A stretch of DNA of 64,000 bases from assembly GCA_900073065.1 (NCBI GenBank), contig FJOG01000041.1, positions 191,616 to 255,615 of the forward strand, read 5' to 3'. The stretch comes from Phialocephala subalpina (Eukaryota > Ascomycota > Leotiomycetes > Helotiales > Mollisiaceae). The notes below the pieces were generated by a model that was not told the DNA's origin, did not search any database, and saw nothing but the letters and a program-made list of their open reading frames with translations. A program made the translations under genes and the position numbers. Positions 43,632-55,780 of this stretch are shown here, one piece after another (within the stretch, counting starts at the first letter, position 1; every line of letters starts with the position of its first letter).

Positions 43632-46600
43632 CGCGGGCGCTGTATGCGAAGGCGAATGTTGGTTGTGATATGCCGCAGGAAGAGCTGTGTTTGAGTGTTG
43701 CAGTATGGAAGAGGCGTTCAGGTGTACCGGAGTGCTGGGCCAGGTTGAATTGAATGTTCGGGACCATGTGAGATTATATGCTTCTGGGTGGTATCTTGTT
43801 TCCTTCTTGAGTCGCTCCTATGGGGCAGGTGTGGAGATCTCGTCACAACTGAGTGGCTTGGAGTGATAAGTTTATTCCTGATGATGAAAGTTGTAAAACG
43901 CAGACGTATCAAATTAAAGGAGAGACTGTGCAGGGGAGAAGAGGCACTTGATATACTTGACCGCCAGGAGATTTCATAGAAGCTATGAAGGCATCGGGTA
44001 GCGGCCGTGTAAATTATATTCGGACGGCGGTGACGAAGCAAAGGAGCTTGGAACAGACTTAACTTGATCAAGTAGTAGTGCAATACGGGGCATTCATACC
44101 GGAATTCGTGGCTCAAGCAAGCTGTGCTCTGTGCCAACTTTAGAGCGGCAGATGGGTCTGGATGGACCATGCCGGTGCTGGTGCTTGTTGGTGATGAGCA
44201 AGAGACCAGAGCAGAGGCCGAGAGGCGTTGCTTCAGACGGTAGTCCACTGCGCATCCCGGCAATTGTGACCGTGACCCGTTAGACAGAGGAGCAGAAGAG
44301 CCAGGGGAGGAGTGATTTGGGATTGGCTGAGAGTCGGGGACGGGGGCCATGAGCCTGACCGGGATGAGACTGGGTATCTGGGTTGGATTATTTGGGGGAA
44401 TTGTTTGCAGGTGCCAAGGTGCCATTGTGGGTAACAACCCAGTCAGTAACAGTACTAACAATGCTCCCTGCAAAGGAGTTGGGCTGGGTTGAGGGTTGTT
44501 AGGGTCGTAGGGTGGCTGCGATTTAGGTCGTGGAGCGAGGATCGATCAGTTTAGTGCGGTATTCAGGGGAGCCGAGCACGCAGCACAGGCCTCTTTCATA
44601 GCGACCAGCAGCAGCGGTGAGAGGTCGAGCGAGAGCCGAGCAAGAGGCCTCGGGGAACACAGAAACTCAAAATGCAGTGGTGCAATGGTGCAAGAGTGCA
44701 AACTTCCACTTGCTTTTTTCAAGCAATGCTACTCGCCATGCCAGATCTTCAGATTGCATCGCAGCGCGGCCGTTATGGTGCTGAGACATCTCAATTGCCG
44801 ACTGCTGGCGTGGGCAAGACATATCAAAGACCATATCTCGGATGTCACTGCACGATACCCCCCACCCCACTTCACCTCGCATTTGAGCCTGTTCGGTATA
44901 GTGCAGGCCACGGACAGGCATTGCGACAAAATTCCAGCTTCAATTTCATGGAGAAGTCAAGGGATCCGAGAAGATCCCTGAACCCACGTTGTGTGAACAT
45001 CGTCCATCATGCGCTTGGCCTGGTGGACATGGCTAGGTGGACATGGACATGGTCATGGCTAGCTGGAAAATGTTGGTTGAATGGTTTCGATTAGTAGTGC
45101 AGTTCTCAGAGGTCAATCGTCGGTGAAGCCCGACCTGCTGTCAAGAACGAACGCGAGCAGATTCTTGAGAAAAGTGCTTTGGTCTCGGCGCACCTATCAT
45201 AAGGGTTTAAACCGGTGACGAAGCGCGGAAAGGTGGACGATTGCCTTCCCCAAGCGCGCACTGAGGTGCTTGTTTAGCAAGCTTTTCAAAGCATGCCGAA
45301 AGGAACTGTGTCTTTAGTTGCAGGAAAAATGTTCCGAAGTACGAGTTCTGTGCGGCGTAAGTACTCGATCGTCGATACGGGATCACGAAGAAGCTGTATC
45401 GGTACTGAAGTCTCCTTGCGTCTTCCCTTCTTTTCGATTTGACTGCGCCCTCTACCGTTCAATATCACATCCGAATCAAGAAATTGTCCACCTGTCAAAA
45501 ATGCTACTTTGACCGGGCACCATCTCAAGCAGAAACCTTTTTCATAGAGTTCATCTAGACGCGAAGTTCAAGCAGTAACCTCGCAACGGCTCAAAACAGC
45601 AAAAGCACCAAACAAGCGCGTGCTAGGATATCTTTAGAACGAGATTGCAGTTCCGAGTACCACGATACCGGCGATGACCCCCTAGTCAAGCCTGACCCTC
45701 TAACTATATATAGAGAGATGCATCGACGAAGCGAGATGTTTGAGAGCTCATGTGATCTGTGCACGACCGTTGACATGTCCGTCTGTGGTGAGAAAAAAGT
45801 TAGTCAGGGGGAAGAACAACCTGGGAGGGCATCGGTTACGGCTAGGGCTTCTCACTTCCCATCCTCATCAAAGAAACGAAAGGCCACAGTCACACAGATG
45901 TGGCCGTTCCGGATAGGCCGGGCCTTCCGGTATGAGCAGAAATGAGGAGCAGCGCAGTTGCAGCAGTGCGAGGGCGTCATGCTTCAAAACTTCACAATCA
46001 ATAACGCAGACGCCCTTCTCCTCGCCCAGCGAAAGTGGTGACAGTGGATTGTTCAGAAACCATGTCGGCAAGTGTGAGCTACCTGATACCGAGCACGAAG
46101 TCAGGAGACCACTTTCGAGGCTGAGCTGAGTTTGCCCTGCTCGTGCGACGAAACTCTCTGGATTTGTTGAAGACAGTCGCACGACATGGCACTATGCAGC
46201 GGGAGCAATAAAAGAGCAGGAGTCAGAGGACAGCGCGAACATCATGTCGCACCCCAGTATCTTGACTCGAAATCGATGCGAAGACGAATCACCGGCAATT
46301 TATGCTTCACGAACCACTTGCTCGACCGTTGGAGTTGGGGATCGATAAGTTCAGAGTCAACCACGGAATCGGGTCGTCGACATGGATTGAAGAAGAAATG
46401 GAGACATTCTAGATGAAGGGATTTGAGCGAATTTGGAACATTGGAACACAACGGTGTTCATAGCAGTCGTGTTGGTGGCTCACGACGAGGTTCATGGTTC
46501 CAGCGATGTGGATTGCCATGAGAAGCTCGGGATGAACTCCGTATCGACCTCACGCTCTCAACTCGTAACAACGTTTCACAAGTTTTGATCGTCGTATAGA

Positions 46601-49600
46601 TCAATTGACTTTGCCAAGGCTGCATGCCGATTGCTCCAGGGCACGGCGCCCCCTGTTCCACGCTGGACTAGGTGATGGAAAACGGCGCTGCTGTGGCTGG
46701 AAACTAGGAGAGTTGAATAGGCCCTAAGAGGCAAATGCATTTGCAGCCGAGACTCGGTGCCATTTAGCTGACCTTCCTAAGTTTCTAGCTTGCAAACTAC
46801 TTTCAGGGGAGCTGGGTTGAGGGGTTCGGGGATTTTGCAAAATATGCCACTAAGTCAATAAGCGGACGGTGGTGATCTCGCGGAATCAGCTTCCACAAGT
46901 GCCGCCGGGGGGAAGTGGTTTTGGCTTCAACGCTTCACTCAAGAGTGGGCGTTGGCGTTGCAACTAGACCACGAGGAGTTATGATTTCGATCTCCTAAAC
47001 GCCAATTGGCCCGATTAACATAAATGTGGTGTTGGGCTGCTGATCGGCTCGCGGGGAGGTGTGTCGGCCTCCATCGTCAGATGAACGGAAGGCCTCACGG
47101 CTGGTTGAGCTGGATTGATGTCACGGTCCGTCAGCGGCCGTGAGACAACTGCGGACGGCCCAGGGTCAGGCACGCCCGGAAGTGAGGCGGGAAAGAGAAG
47201 TTTTGCACTGGTCAGTCGTGACATCGTGACTCTTTTTGCTTTTGCACACCGCCCCTTTTCCGTCATCAAGTCCAGAAAACCATAGGGAGGTTACCCGACA
47301 GTCTCAGCTGGACGATCACCACTTTGGCACTTCATCCAACGAGTGGGATCTCGACGTCTCGATCCCAAAGGACCCACCATGCCAGCGCCATTCCCGGGAC
47401 GACGTTTTGGTGTTCCCCGTGAAGCCCAATCAACGACCGTCCTGGCCCTATTTCAATCACTTGAACCGCTGCGCTGGGTAGTCACGCTTTCCTCCGGAGA
47501 TCCACCTCCCATGTGCCCCGAGTGGGAAATCCGTCCAGGGTCTTGACCCTTCACCTCCAAGATTTGAAAGCACTCCGCTACAGATGCGTCGAAACAAATT
47601 TGCCCTACTGGACAGAAGACTGCCCGAGTGTATCCGTACTGTTTCTATTCGTCGGCACCAAGAGTTTCGAAAGATAGGATTGATATTTTTTCGTGGCCTG
47701 AGACTGACATCACCAGTGCTCATCTTCGGCAAAGTTCCGAAGAAAAGTTCTCCTGCAAGGATCATGGAAGCCTTCCGGAGTGCCGGGCCCAGCGATGACC
47801 TCTGTGACGGACAGCTTCGACGATAATCGGTGTACAGCACCTCGGCATGCGATAAGAAGCACGTCATCTGGACTTCAACAACCTATCGAAGAACATACTT
47901 CGACCTCATGCCCTTCGCATCTTCGGAACGTTACACCGTCTTCCTGACGTTGGCCGATTTCGCTCACAAACGTCCGAATTAGGTCGAGAATAGACGTCGA
48001 TATCCGCATATTGCCCCAAGAACGACAAGAGTTGACGCTGCACAGTAAACAACGCGACAGGCAACTCATGATGCGCTTATGTTGTACTGAACCTCGACAG
48101 CCAATTCCGCTGAGCCTCATGCATTGCATCTATAACTCAATCTCTATACCATGGAAGTTGCAGCATGCGTATGCGAAGTCATCTCAATTTGGACGCCATT
48201 GCCGAACATTGGCACGTTCTGCTGCTCCAATGTGGGAAGTGTTGCCGTCGTGCATCTGCATCGAAGTCGCAGTGCATATGCAAAAGAAGGCTATCATCTC
48301 ATCAGTTTCTCTCCGTTCCTCGGACTTCAACGTCACACGAACTCGACGTTGGAAATCAGGCTTTCAGAGCCTCGCCCGATTAACCTTTGATAACCCCTTC
48401 AGCCCTGTAGAACCTTGGGCATCATTTCAAACAGCGGGACCTAAGCGCTTAGCTGCAGTTACTGAGACCCCGACCCTCTTTGACGGAACTGCCACACTGT
48501 TCCACACAAGAATGCGGACACAAGCGGCGCTCGTCAATCTGCATCAACCTTGACGATGCATGGGGGACTGAGACATGCATTCTGGAGACGATGAGACAAG
48601 ATGCCAAACTCAGATCTCTTTTCTTCCTTTTTTTTTGGCTGATCCGGAATGTGGGGGCGGCCGGCAACAGACGCAAGTAGCCTGTGCAGCGGAAGCAGCA
48701 AGCCATGCCGATTTCAAGATAGTCGTGTATTGCTTTTCCTCTTTCGAATCGATACTTTGATCGCTTGGAATACTCATCCCCCATCACATCGACATTTGAA
48801 TTTGCGCTGACGGACTTCCTCCGGTGACACCGAGTATAGAAGTACAGCATATCCTCCCTTGCTGACTTGCGGGGGCGAGGTGCAGTGTGAGCCCTGAGAT
48901 CCGTCGAATATCGTCGCAGAAGCAACTCTCACTTCCTGGCGAAGCCGATGTCCCACTCTGGAAAATGACGATGAGAACACCACCGAGAACCCGAAGATAC
49001 GCGCCGGCAGGTTGGAGATCTCGGATCTCGTATTACCAGACGTGTCATTCTGCCTTCAGCATACGTGGGCCAGCAGGAGGCTTCCATTTCTTCTCCATAC
49101 CTAGTTTTAGAGCATGTTAGCCTCATAATGCAAGGATAGTAGCATCAGATGACATTGATGCAGCTTCGAAAATGATGCGATAGGTTTGAAAACCATCATC
49201 GTGAGAAAGTATACTGCATGTCCGGCTATGCAGTCGCGGATGATGGCCTGGTCTGCATGAAGATCTGCCGTTGCCCTCCGCTCGAAAATTCAGACGACGA
49301 GACTTCTTGGAAATGACTCGTTTTCTAACAAGAACGACCGTTGACCGCACTTTGCGCTACTCGGCATCAGAACCACTCGACCAGGTCAACTGACATGGGG
49401 CGAACGTGCGCTGACTTCAGCATAATCTTAGTTTCAGGTTCCAAGTCTTGACCGCAATCATGCGACGGACTTCGAACAGCGTCTTTGATCTGGATCAAAG
49501 ATTGAATGATGATGATGAGATGGGGTTGGAGACTACGCAACAGAACGAAATATCTGTGGTGACATCGGCCGCGTCACGTGTGCCAAGCGAGATCTTTGAG

Positions 49601-49761
49601 CCTCAGACTTCAAGGCAAAGACGATGTGGCGGGGCATCAACAAAGGTTGAATCACCCCGCACAAGGTTGACTCTTCACAACACAGAAACAAGCAACGATA
49701 AGCTACAACTTCGAAGCATAGAGATCTTCCGAATAATTCACATCTGCCAATATTTGGAAAT
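43632..49761. other. About 6.1 kb without a supportable gene
   Basis: Many short overlapping ORFs occur on both strands (for example 43718-44473 on minus, 47457-47867 on minus, 48011-48553 on plus), but none has a domain, a signal peptide, hydrophobic periodicity or coherent splice signals. Composition is ordinary, not AT-rich, so RIP decay is not the explanation. A TATATATAG at about 45706-45714 is the only core-promoter-like element noticed. It could contain non-coding transcripts, or long UTR/regulatory DNA. Confidence 0.5.
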
Positions 49762-50526
49762 ATGGCAGGCAAAAAAGCTTCCGGCGAGAACTCCAAGAAG
49801 GCATCAGGCAACGCAAAGAAAGCTGAAGCAGCTGCCCAAAAAGCCGCCCAAGAGAACGCAAAGAAAGCGGTAGAGGAAGACTCAGAATGGGCCAAAGGTG
49901 CAAAGAGTAATGCAAAGAAGTAAGTCCTCTCTTGCCCTTTTCTAGCTGAACTCAACTTTACCCCGCACTACTCTCCACTTCTACACGCCACATCCGCTGA
50001 CCACCTTGTAAACAGGGAGGCTGAAGCCGCGAAGAAGGCTGAAGCTGCGCGAAAGAAGGCAGAGAAAGATGCTATCTTAGCAGAAGAGGAGAAGGAAGCT
50101 CGAGCTGTGCCAAAGAATACGAAGAACGCCCCCAAAAAATCGAAGGGCCTCGATCTATCACAACTCGATGACGAAGGACCAAAGAAGGGAGCTACTGCTC
50201 TCAACGCAACTGGTATCGATAATGCGCTCGATGCGTTGTCGTTGACCGCAGGTTCAACAGACAAGATTGACAAGCATCCAGAGAGAAGATTCAAGGCCGC
50301 ATTTGCGGCATTCGAGGAGAGGAGATTAAAGGAGATGGACGAAGACGGAAGCGGACAAGGATTGAGACAGAATCAGAAGAGGGAGAAGATCCGCAAAGAG
50401 TTTGAGAAGAGCGAGGATAATCCGTTCAATCAAGTCTCGGCGAGATACGATGCGTCGAAGGATGAGCTGAAGGAGCTGAGAGAGCAGGAGAAGGCGAAGA
50501 TTGAAGCGAGATTGGGGGAGAAATGA
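49762..50526 (+). CDS. CCDC124/Oxs1-type ribosome-associated coiled-coil protein
   Basis: Two exons (49762-49919 and 50016-50526; GTAAGT donor, AACAG acceptor). The N-terminus is a long Lys/Ala/Glu helix (MAGKKASGENSKKASGNAKK onward), which in this family lies along the ribosome. The C-terminal conserved region has LDLSQLDD, ATGIDNALDAL, HPERRFKAAFAAFEERRLKE and KEFEKSEDNPFNQVSARYD. At about 222 residues it has normal family length. Family members bind idle or recovering ribosomes (CCDC124, yeast Lso2) or act in oxidative stress (fission yeast Oxs1). No defect. Confidence 0.92.
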
Positions 50527-50877
50527 GAGGCTTTGGATACGAGTATATGCGTCCGTAAGGAAAGGGATGATGTCTATAGCTCAGGGGAGACGGTAGCGAG
50601 GAAAGGGGTGCCTACGACCTGGTGAGGTTGAAGGTTGATGAGATAATGATTAGCCCGCGGAACAACAGTTTCCCACGATACAGGATTGGACATAGCATGG
50701 AATACAATACATAAAATGGATTCAAGAAATTCAGATGTCAAGAAACATGGTTCTTGTGTTTTGCAAGTGAAGCTTGAAATGAGAGCCCTGGCAGAATCCC
50801 CCACCGCCTTAGAGCTCTAGCATCGAGAGCTTCATGAATCAACACAACTTCGATCTTCACTACCACAACTTCACAAA

Positions 50878-52080
50878 ATGGTGCCACGACCTTTTCCTAG
50901 CCTGTCTGCTGTGCGGAAGCAGCATTTACTTGTAGAATTGTATGCCAAATATTCTACGAGAACCTGTCAGAAACATGCTAACACGCTGCAACAGCTCCAG
51001 TCTCAAATACGCCTGTCCTCATGGTGTATTCGTGGGTCTCACTCCCGGCGACCCAACCCTCTGGTCGGGCATAATATTCATTCGAAAGGGTAACTAATCT
51101 CAATCCAACGTTGTTCTGCATCTGCCAGAAGTCCAAACCCCAAAGCCAGACAATAGCTGACATTAACAATAGGACCATACGCCCCCTCAATCCTCCGCTT
51201 TCAAATATCCTTCCCTCCAACATACCCCTCTCTCCCACCTCTCGTAACCTTCAGCACCGACATGTTCCACCCCCTGATCACGCCTTTAACAACTTACATG
51301 TATACAACCGATATACAAGACTCGGGGACGGTCTCAGCAACTGATGCCGAGAGACTACCTCCTGGTGGATTCTCTTTACGACATGGCTTCCCTGGCTGGT
51401 TCGGAAGAGCGAGTAGGAGATCTGCGGAGAGGACTAGGATCGGGAGTGCGAGTTTGCAGACACCGCCAAGAGGAGGGAGTGTAAGTGGTGTTAGTAGTCC
51501 AGGAAGTGGAGTCGGGAGCTTGAGTCCTACGCCCAGAGGTACGGCTGGGACGACGGATAGTGGTGCGAGTGCCAAAGGGAAGAAAGAGGAGATTACTACG
51601 TATGAGGTGTTGAGGTACATCCGGTCTACATTTGACGATGAAGAGATCCTGGATAGCGTGCCGCTGGAAGCAGCTGGGAATCCCGGAGCATGGCATGCAT
51701 GGCGTACACATCGAATCAAAGCTGGGAAATTGACAGTAAAAGAGACTCCTCGGGAAGAGAAGAGCAGTTGGCATGATGGACTAGATGAGGAGGAAGATAG
51801 TGCCAGGTCGACACCAGAGGGATACACGAGACTTGCTGGTGGAACGAGTGCTCTGAGTACGGCCAGAAGACCGGGAGAGTGGAATTGGGATGGGGTATGG
51901 GAGGTTAGGGTGAAGAAGGGGGTGGATGCTAGTATTATGGAGTCGGCATTATTTGGGAAAGATGCTGGAGATGATTTGATACGGTTTTTGCATTTGGATC
52001 CGGAGCAGATTGAGAGCATCAAGGAGAATATCAAGAGGAGTTTGGAGGTGGTGGAGCCGCAGAGGAGGGGCATTGTTTGA
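50878..52080 (+). CDS. Ubiquitin E2-variant (AKTIP/FTS-like, no catalytic Cys)
   Basis: Three exons: 50878-50939, 50995-51089 and 51173-52080. The first splice gives LLVEFSSLKYACPHGVFVGL, supported by a GCTAAC branch site before the acceptor. It continues TPGDPTLWSGIIFIRKGPYA, RFQISFPPTYPSLPPLVTFS and FHPLITPLTTYMY. This is a UBC fold with the PxxPP segment, but the stretch where active E2s have HPN and the catalytic Cys has no Cys, so it is a UEV. The rest (residues about 150-350) is a Ser/Gly linker and a helical region ending RSLEVVEPQRRGIV. The AKTIP/FTS family links Hook proteins and dynein to endosomes; whether this orthologue does so is inference. Confidence 0.82.
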
Positions 52081-52575
52081 GACGTTGATAGGGATAGATG
52101 GATCAAGTGACGGAGAGTTTGAGTGTTGGAAGGAAAGCAAGTTGCATTTTTGATACCCATTTCGAATTAGACTTTGGCATAAGAAGTTTCTTCGTGTCAA
52201 AGTTGTTCATCACGGAGGAGCCACATCTCTGCTGCCTGCATTGAGATGACTGCTGGACGGTCACCTCTTTAGAGGGACTCAAGGATTTGAGCTACATCCA
52301 CGTTACTGGTACAATGGTAATGCACGCACAATTTACAACCGTGGTTCCACCAGTCCATAACCGTACCTTTACATTTTGTTTCATACTCACGGAGTTCACA
52401 GCAGAGCGGTATGACGGTTCTTTCCAATTTAGTCGGCTCGATGGCTCCTTCTCCGTTCAGCGGAACAGAAACCACAAAACATTCCTCGAGCATCCACCTC
52501 TTTTCAACTCTTCACATACATCTTCGCAACGCAGTACTTCTATTCTGGCATGCCAACATTCATCCAGTTTTTGCT
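52081..52575. other. Intergenic
   Basis: Short region between same-strand genes; no further feature seen. Confidence 0.4.
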
Positions 52576-53139
52576 ATGAATAGCGATACCTCTCCGGCAG
52601 TCGGCGCACTCATATTAGTCCCGATTGTAATTGCAGCATCAGCAGCATTTATCGCCATCAAAACATCCGAAACCCTGCAAACTGCAGGCAAATATTGTTC
52701 GAAGCTTTGGAACGAACATTCCCCTTGGTCGCATACACAGAAGACTCAGAAGAGAAGAAAGTTGAGAAGGTCGAACCTCCGTTCGAGCCAGTTATACGCC
52801 GACTCGTGGTGTGACCTCGAAAGCGGCGACGACGATCCTCGATACACCCTCTTCAACGGACAAGATAGAAGAAGCAAGTCATTCAACGAGGAAGACAAGG
52901 ACAACGTTGAGATTGAGCTTGAGACTCCAAGCAAAATATGGCACCCAACAAGATCCGCTCGTCTGATGTGGAGCTTCACCAACCCGAGGTCATTAAGCCC
53001 TCTCCGCTTCGAATTATCAAACGTAGCAAAACCATTACAGGCAGCTCTTCCTCCACAGAGACTTTCTGGGGAGAACGCCAATGGTCCAGCTCAACCATCA
53101 GCAAGGGAAGCCCACCGATGGGAGCGGACAGACCATTGA
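52576..53139 (+). CDS. Small single-pass membrane protein, unknown
   Basis: Start chosen at 52576 (MNSDTSPAVGALILVPIVIA), which gives an N-terminal hydrophobic helix (ALILVPIVIAASAAFIAI) followed by a basic stretch (TQKTQKRRKLRRSNLRSS). The C-terminal half contains WHPTRSARLMWSFTNPRS then PLRFELSNVAKP, a segment I believe recurs in ascomycete hypothetical proteins. 187 residues to the stop at 53139. The last 200 bp overlap, in another frame, the beginning of the next ORF (52938 onward). Confidence 0.55.
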   Translation: MNSDTSPAVGALILVPIVIAASAAFIAIKTSETLQTAGKYCSKLWNEHSPWSHTQKTQKRRKLRRSNLRSSQLYADSWCDLESGDDDPRYTLFNGQDRRSKSFNEEDKDNVEIELETPSKIWHPTRSARLMWSFTNPRSLSPLRFELSNVAKPLQAALPPQRLSGENANGPAQPSAREAHRWERTDH

Positions 53140-55301
53140 CTGTGAGGAAGAAGAGACAGGGGCGAGTCAGTGTCATAAACTTCAGTTCAGAAGACAGGTC
53201 TTGGGACAAGGAAAACGAGCAACCATTCTTGGCTATGTCTAGTAAGTACCAAAGGCAGCGTCCTCCCCCTAGTATCTCTTGCACGTGGTTTTAACGAAGC
53301 TGTAGTGGATAAAAGTCTTGACGACCCCGATATAACTCCCAAAGCGCGTCAAGCGGTATCGCGTACAATTTCTGCTGGGAACTTCCTCAAGAACGAATTC
53401 CATCGGCGTCCTTTGGAAGTTGATCAAGGACGATACTCTGTTCGCAGCAATCGTCACTCTTTCCATCCAACACCCCAATACAGTTCACATATCCCCTTAC
53501 CTTCACCACGTCGTCTTCCCAAAGATAGGTCCTCAAAAATACCAGAACGACGTGTCTCCAAGTCGAAGAACTTCATTCTGCGCGCTCTCGGAGCCCGTGG
53601 CACCGAAGACTCGAAGCCAATTCAACGAGTTGACTCGAAAGCATCCAAGAATACTTTGATCCGCCGACTCTCGCGCAGCAGCACAATGGCGCCAAATCGC
53701 TCTCCCAGCAATAGCTTGAGCGGCGACACGGTGTTCTCGATTCCACTTGACGATTTAGACATTGCAGACGTTAGCCCGAATGCTCCCTTGAGACCAGCAT
53801 CTCCCGTAAGAGCGCCCACGGAGAACATTCTGGTTTTGTCACCTCGTATCAAGGTCACTCCTGAGCTCACCAGCGTCCCTACTACCGCTTGTTGCTTTTG
53901 GGTTGCCATCGAAGTCACGGGTGAGCTTCATGCTGCCGACGGCCATAACCACGAGCACCCTTCGCGTCGCAGATGTTCGTCTGAATCCGCAGAGCTTCAA
54001 CTTCAAGGTATGTACTCATTCACCTGAAAGCCTCGGTCACATTCTCACCTTCACCAGATATGAGACGCTACGGCCAGTTGTACGCGATGGGAATTGATCT
54101 CGCTCCAGGCCGAGGCTGTTGTCTACTTGATGTCATTGGCGACCTCAACATCCGTTGGCTCAATGCTGGTGATACACAGCTCATCTTGGCTAAGATCCGA
54201 CTCGATGGAGTGAATGCCAACCCTAGTCCCGCTACGCGTGACCCAGAAATCCTTATGGCTGATCTTCAGAATCATCTCGGCGATACTCTCACTCACTACA
54301 TCACTGTTTTGTGTACTTATAGGCACTCAGGATTCACCAGATGGGAGAGTAATCTTGCAAGCGATGACGGAACTTACCTCCATTCAACTTTCATGCAAAC
54401 TGAAGCCAGAGTTGCCATCAAGAGACACGATCCTCAGTCTGCTTGGTCTCCACGCACCTCTCAAACCATCAACAACTCCCCTCAGGCGAATCCTCTTACT
54501 GATATTGTTGAGACACATTTCTCTGCCGATCGAGCTGCGCATGCCCTGGGTATCATCAACAGAGACCGTTTCGTTAGCACCCCTACTTTCACTGCTCTTT
54601 CGCAAATGGTAGGCGATGTACCTATTCGTCCAGTTCAGGCTGAGATCTCGGCTCGCATCGACGCAGCTGTCATGACTCCACTCGACCAAGCTCCACCCAC
54701 TACCCGGAAGACCCCTCGAGCATTTGACGCACTCTTTCGAGGTCCTGGTTATCCAGATGATCACATTCCTCCACCTGCTTGCGCTCGTGCAGCTGTTCGT
54801 GTTCCGCAACCTACCGAGCCTGCTCACGTCCTCCCACCTGCTCACATTCCCCAACCGACTCAACTTCCCCGACCTATTCATGTTCGCCAAACCAGCGCGG
54901 ACTCAGCCGAGGGCAATGCTGAAGATTTCGAGGAAGACCCGGCACGCAAGATTTGGGCTAGCATGCGCGAGGTTTCTCGAGGTGGTCGCTCACGTCGCCA
55001 TCCCAGACAAAGTGTCAGCGCCGACCACTATTACAGCGTTGATGATGGCTGCAGCCCAGGCCGACTTAGCTCAGCTCAATCAGCAGATGGAGTCTCACGT
55101 CCTGAATCACTTAATAGCAATGATTCTGGCATTGAGATGGAGCGCAACATGATCAAGGAGGTGGCTTTGAGAAATAAGCGCAGTGTCGGGACGGAAACCT
55201 TGAGAAGCATTGCACCAAGTGTCGCGAAGAATACTGGCAAGGGCAAACCAGGTGCTCTTGGTCTTGGGCTTCGTGTTGGTGGATGGGTTCCTTGGTGGTA
55301 A
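52938..55301 (+). CDS. Large unknown fungal protein, three exons, start uncertain
   Basis: Exon 1 (from ATG 52938, to about 53241) reads IKRSKTITGSSSSTETFWGE and RPLTVRKKRQGRVSVINFSS. A GTAAGT...CTGTAG intron joins AMS to MDKSLDDPDITPKARQ, and a second intron (about 54009-54058) joins LQLQD to MRRYGQLYAMGIDL. The central region (ENILVLSPRIKVTPEL, ACCFWVAIEVTGELHAAD, MGIDLAPGRGCCLLDVIGDL, LGDTLTHYITVLCTYRHSGF) looks like a folded beta-rich domain. The C-terminal half is Pro-rich with PPAHIPQPTQLPRP repeats and then basic. About 790 residues. I do not recognise the family with confidence. The real start may be elsewhere, because the first exon overlaps the previous gene. Confidence 0.65.
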
Positions 55302-55780
55302 ATTTCGTGTCGGTCGACCGATGATTTCCTCCACTATTTTGGTATTGACTGGTGGTCTAGGTGTTTGTGCCTATCGGTACTGTTTGTTTCTGGAGGATAC
55401 GTACTTGCTTCTTTGCTTTTCTTAATTTGTGGCGTTGGGATCGTGGTCTCGACTTTGGAACTCGTCATACCTTTTGTTCGAGTGGTTGTTGCGGCATCAT
55501 TGGCGTGTTGGAATTATAACCTCTCCCTCTTGTTTATGGTAGAACCTCATATGGTTAGAGTAGTTGTACGTCGAAATACAATTGTTGTTCTCATTAGGTC
55601 CATCGACTCTTCAGCACCTGTGAAAATTAATCGATTAGAGCGGGGTATCTGAACACCTTGACTCAAATCACGGATGCCCCGAGCTTCTGGCACCTTGATG
55701 CAGCACTTTTTCTGAACACCGGGGAGCTCTTATCGTGGTCGGCAGCTAATGATCGACCGTAGATCGTTGAGCCGTGCAAG
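55302..55780. other. Intergenic
   Basis: 3' flank of the preceding gene. A plus ORF (55365-55652) is hydrophobic but has no start context or motif. Confidence 0.4.

Noticed and set aside
43718..44473. 251-codon minus-strand ORF upstream of the MFS gene
   Set aside because: Pro/Ser/His-rich without motif or conserved structure; lies in the presumed 5' region of the MFS gene and looks compositional.
47457..48553. Overlapping ORFs of 130-180 codons on both strands
   Set aside because: Neither frame shows domains, hydrophobic helices or a plausible gene start; overlapping on opposite strands.
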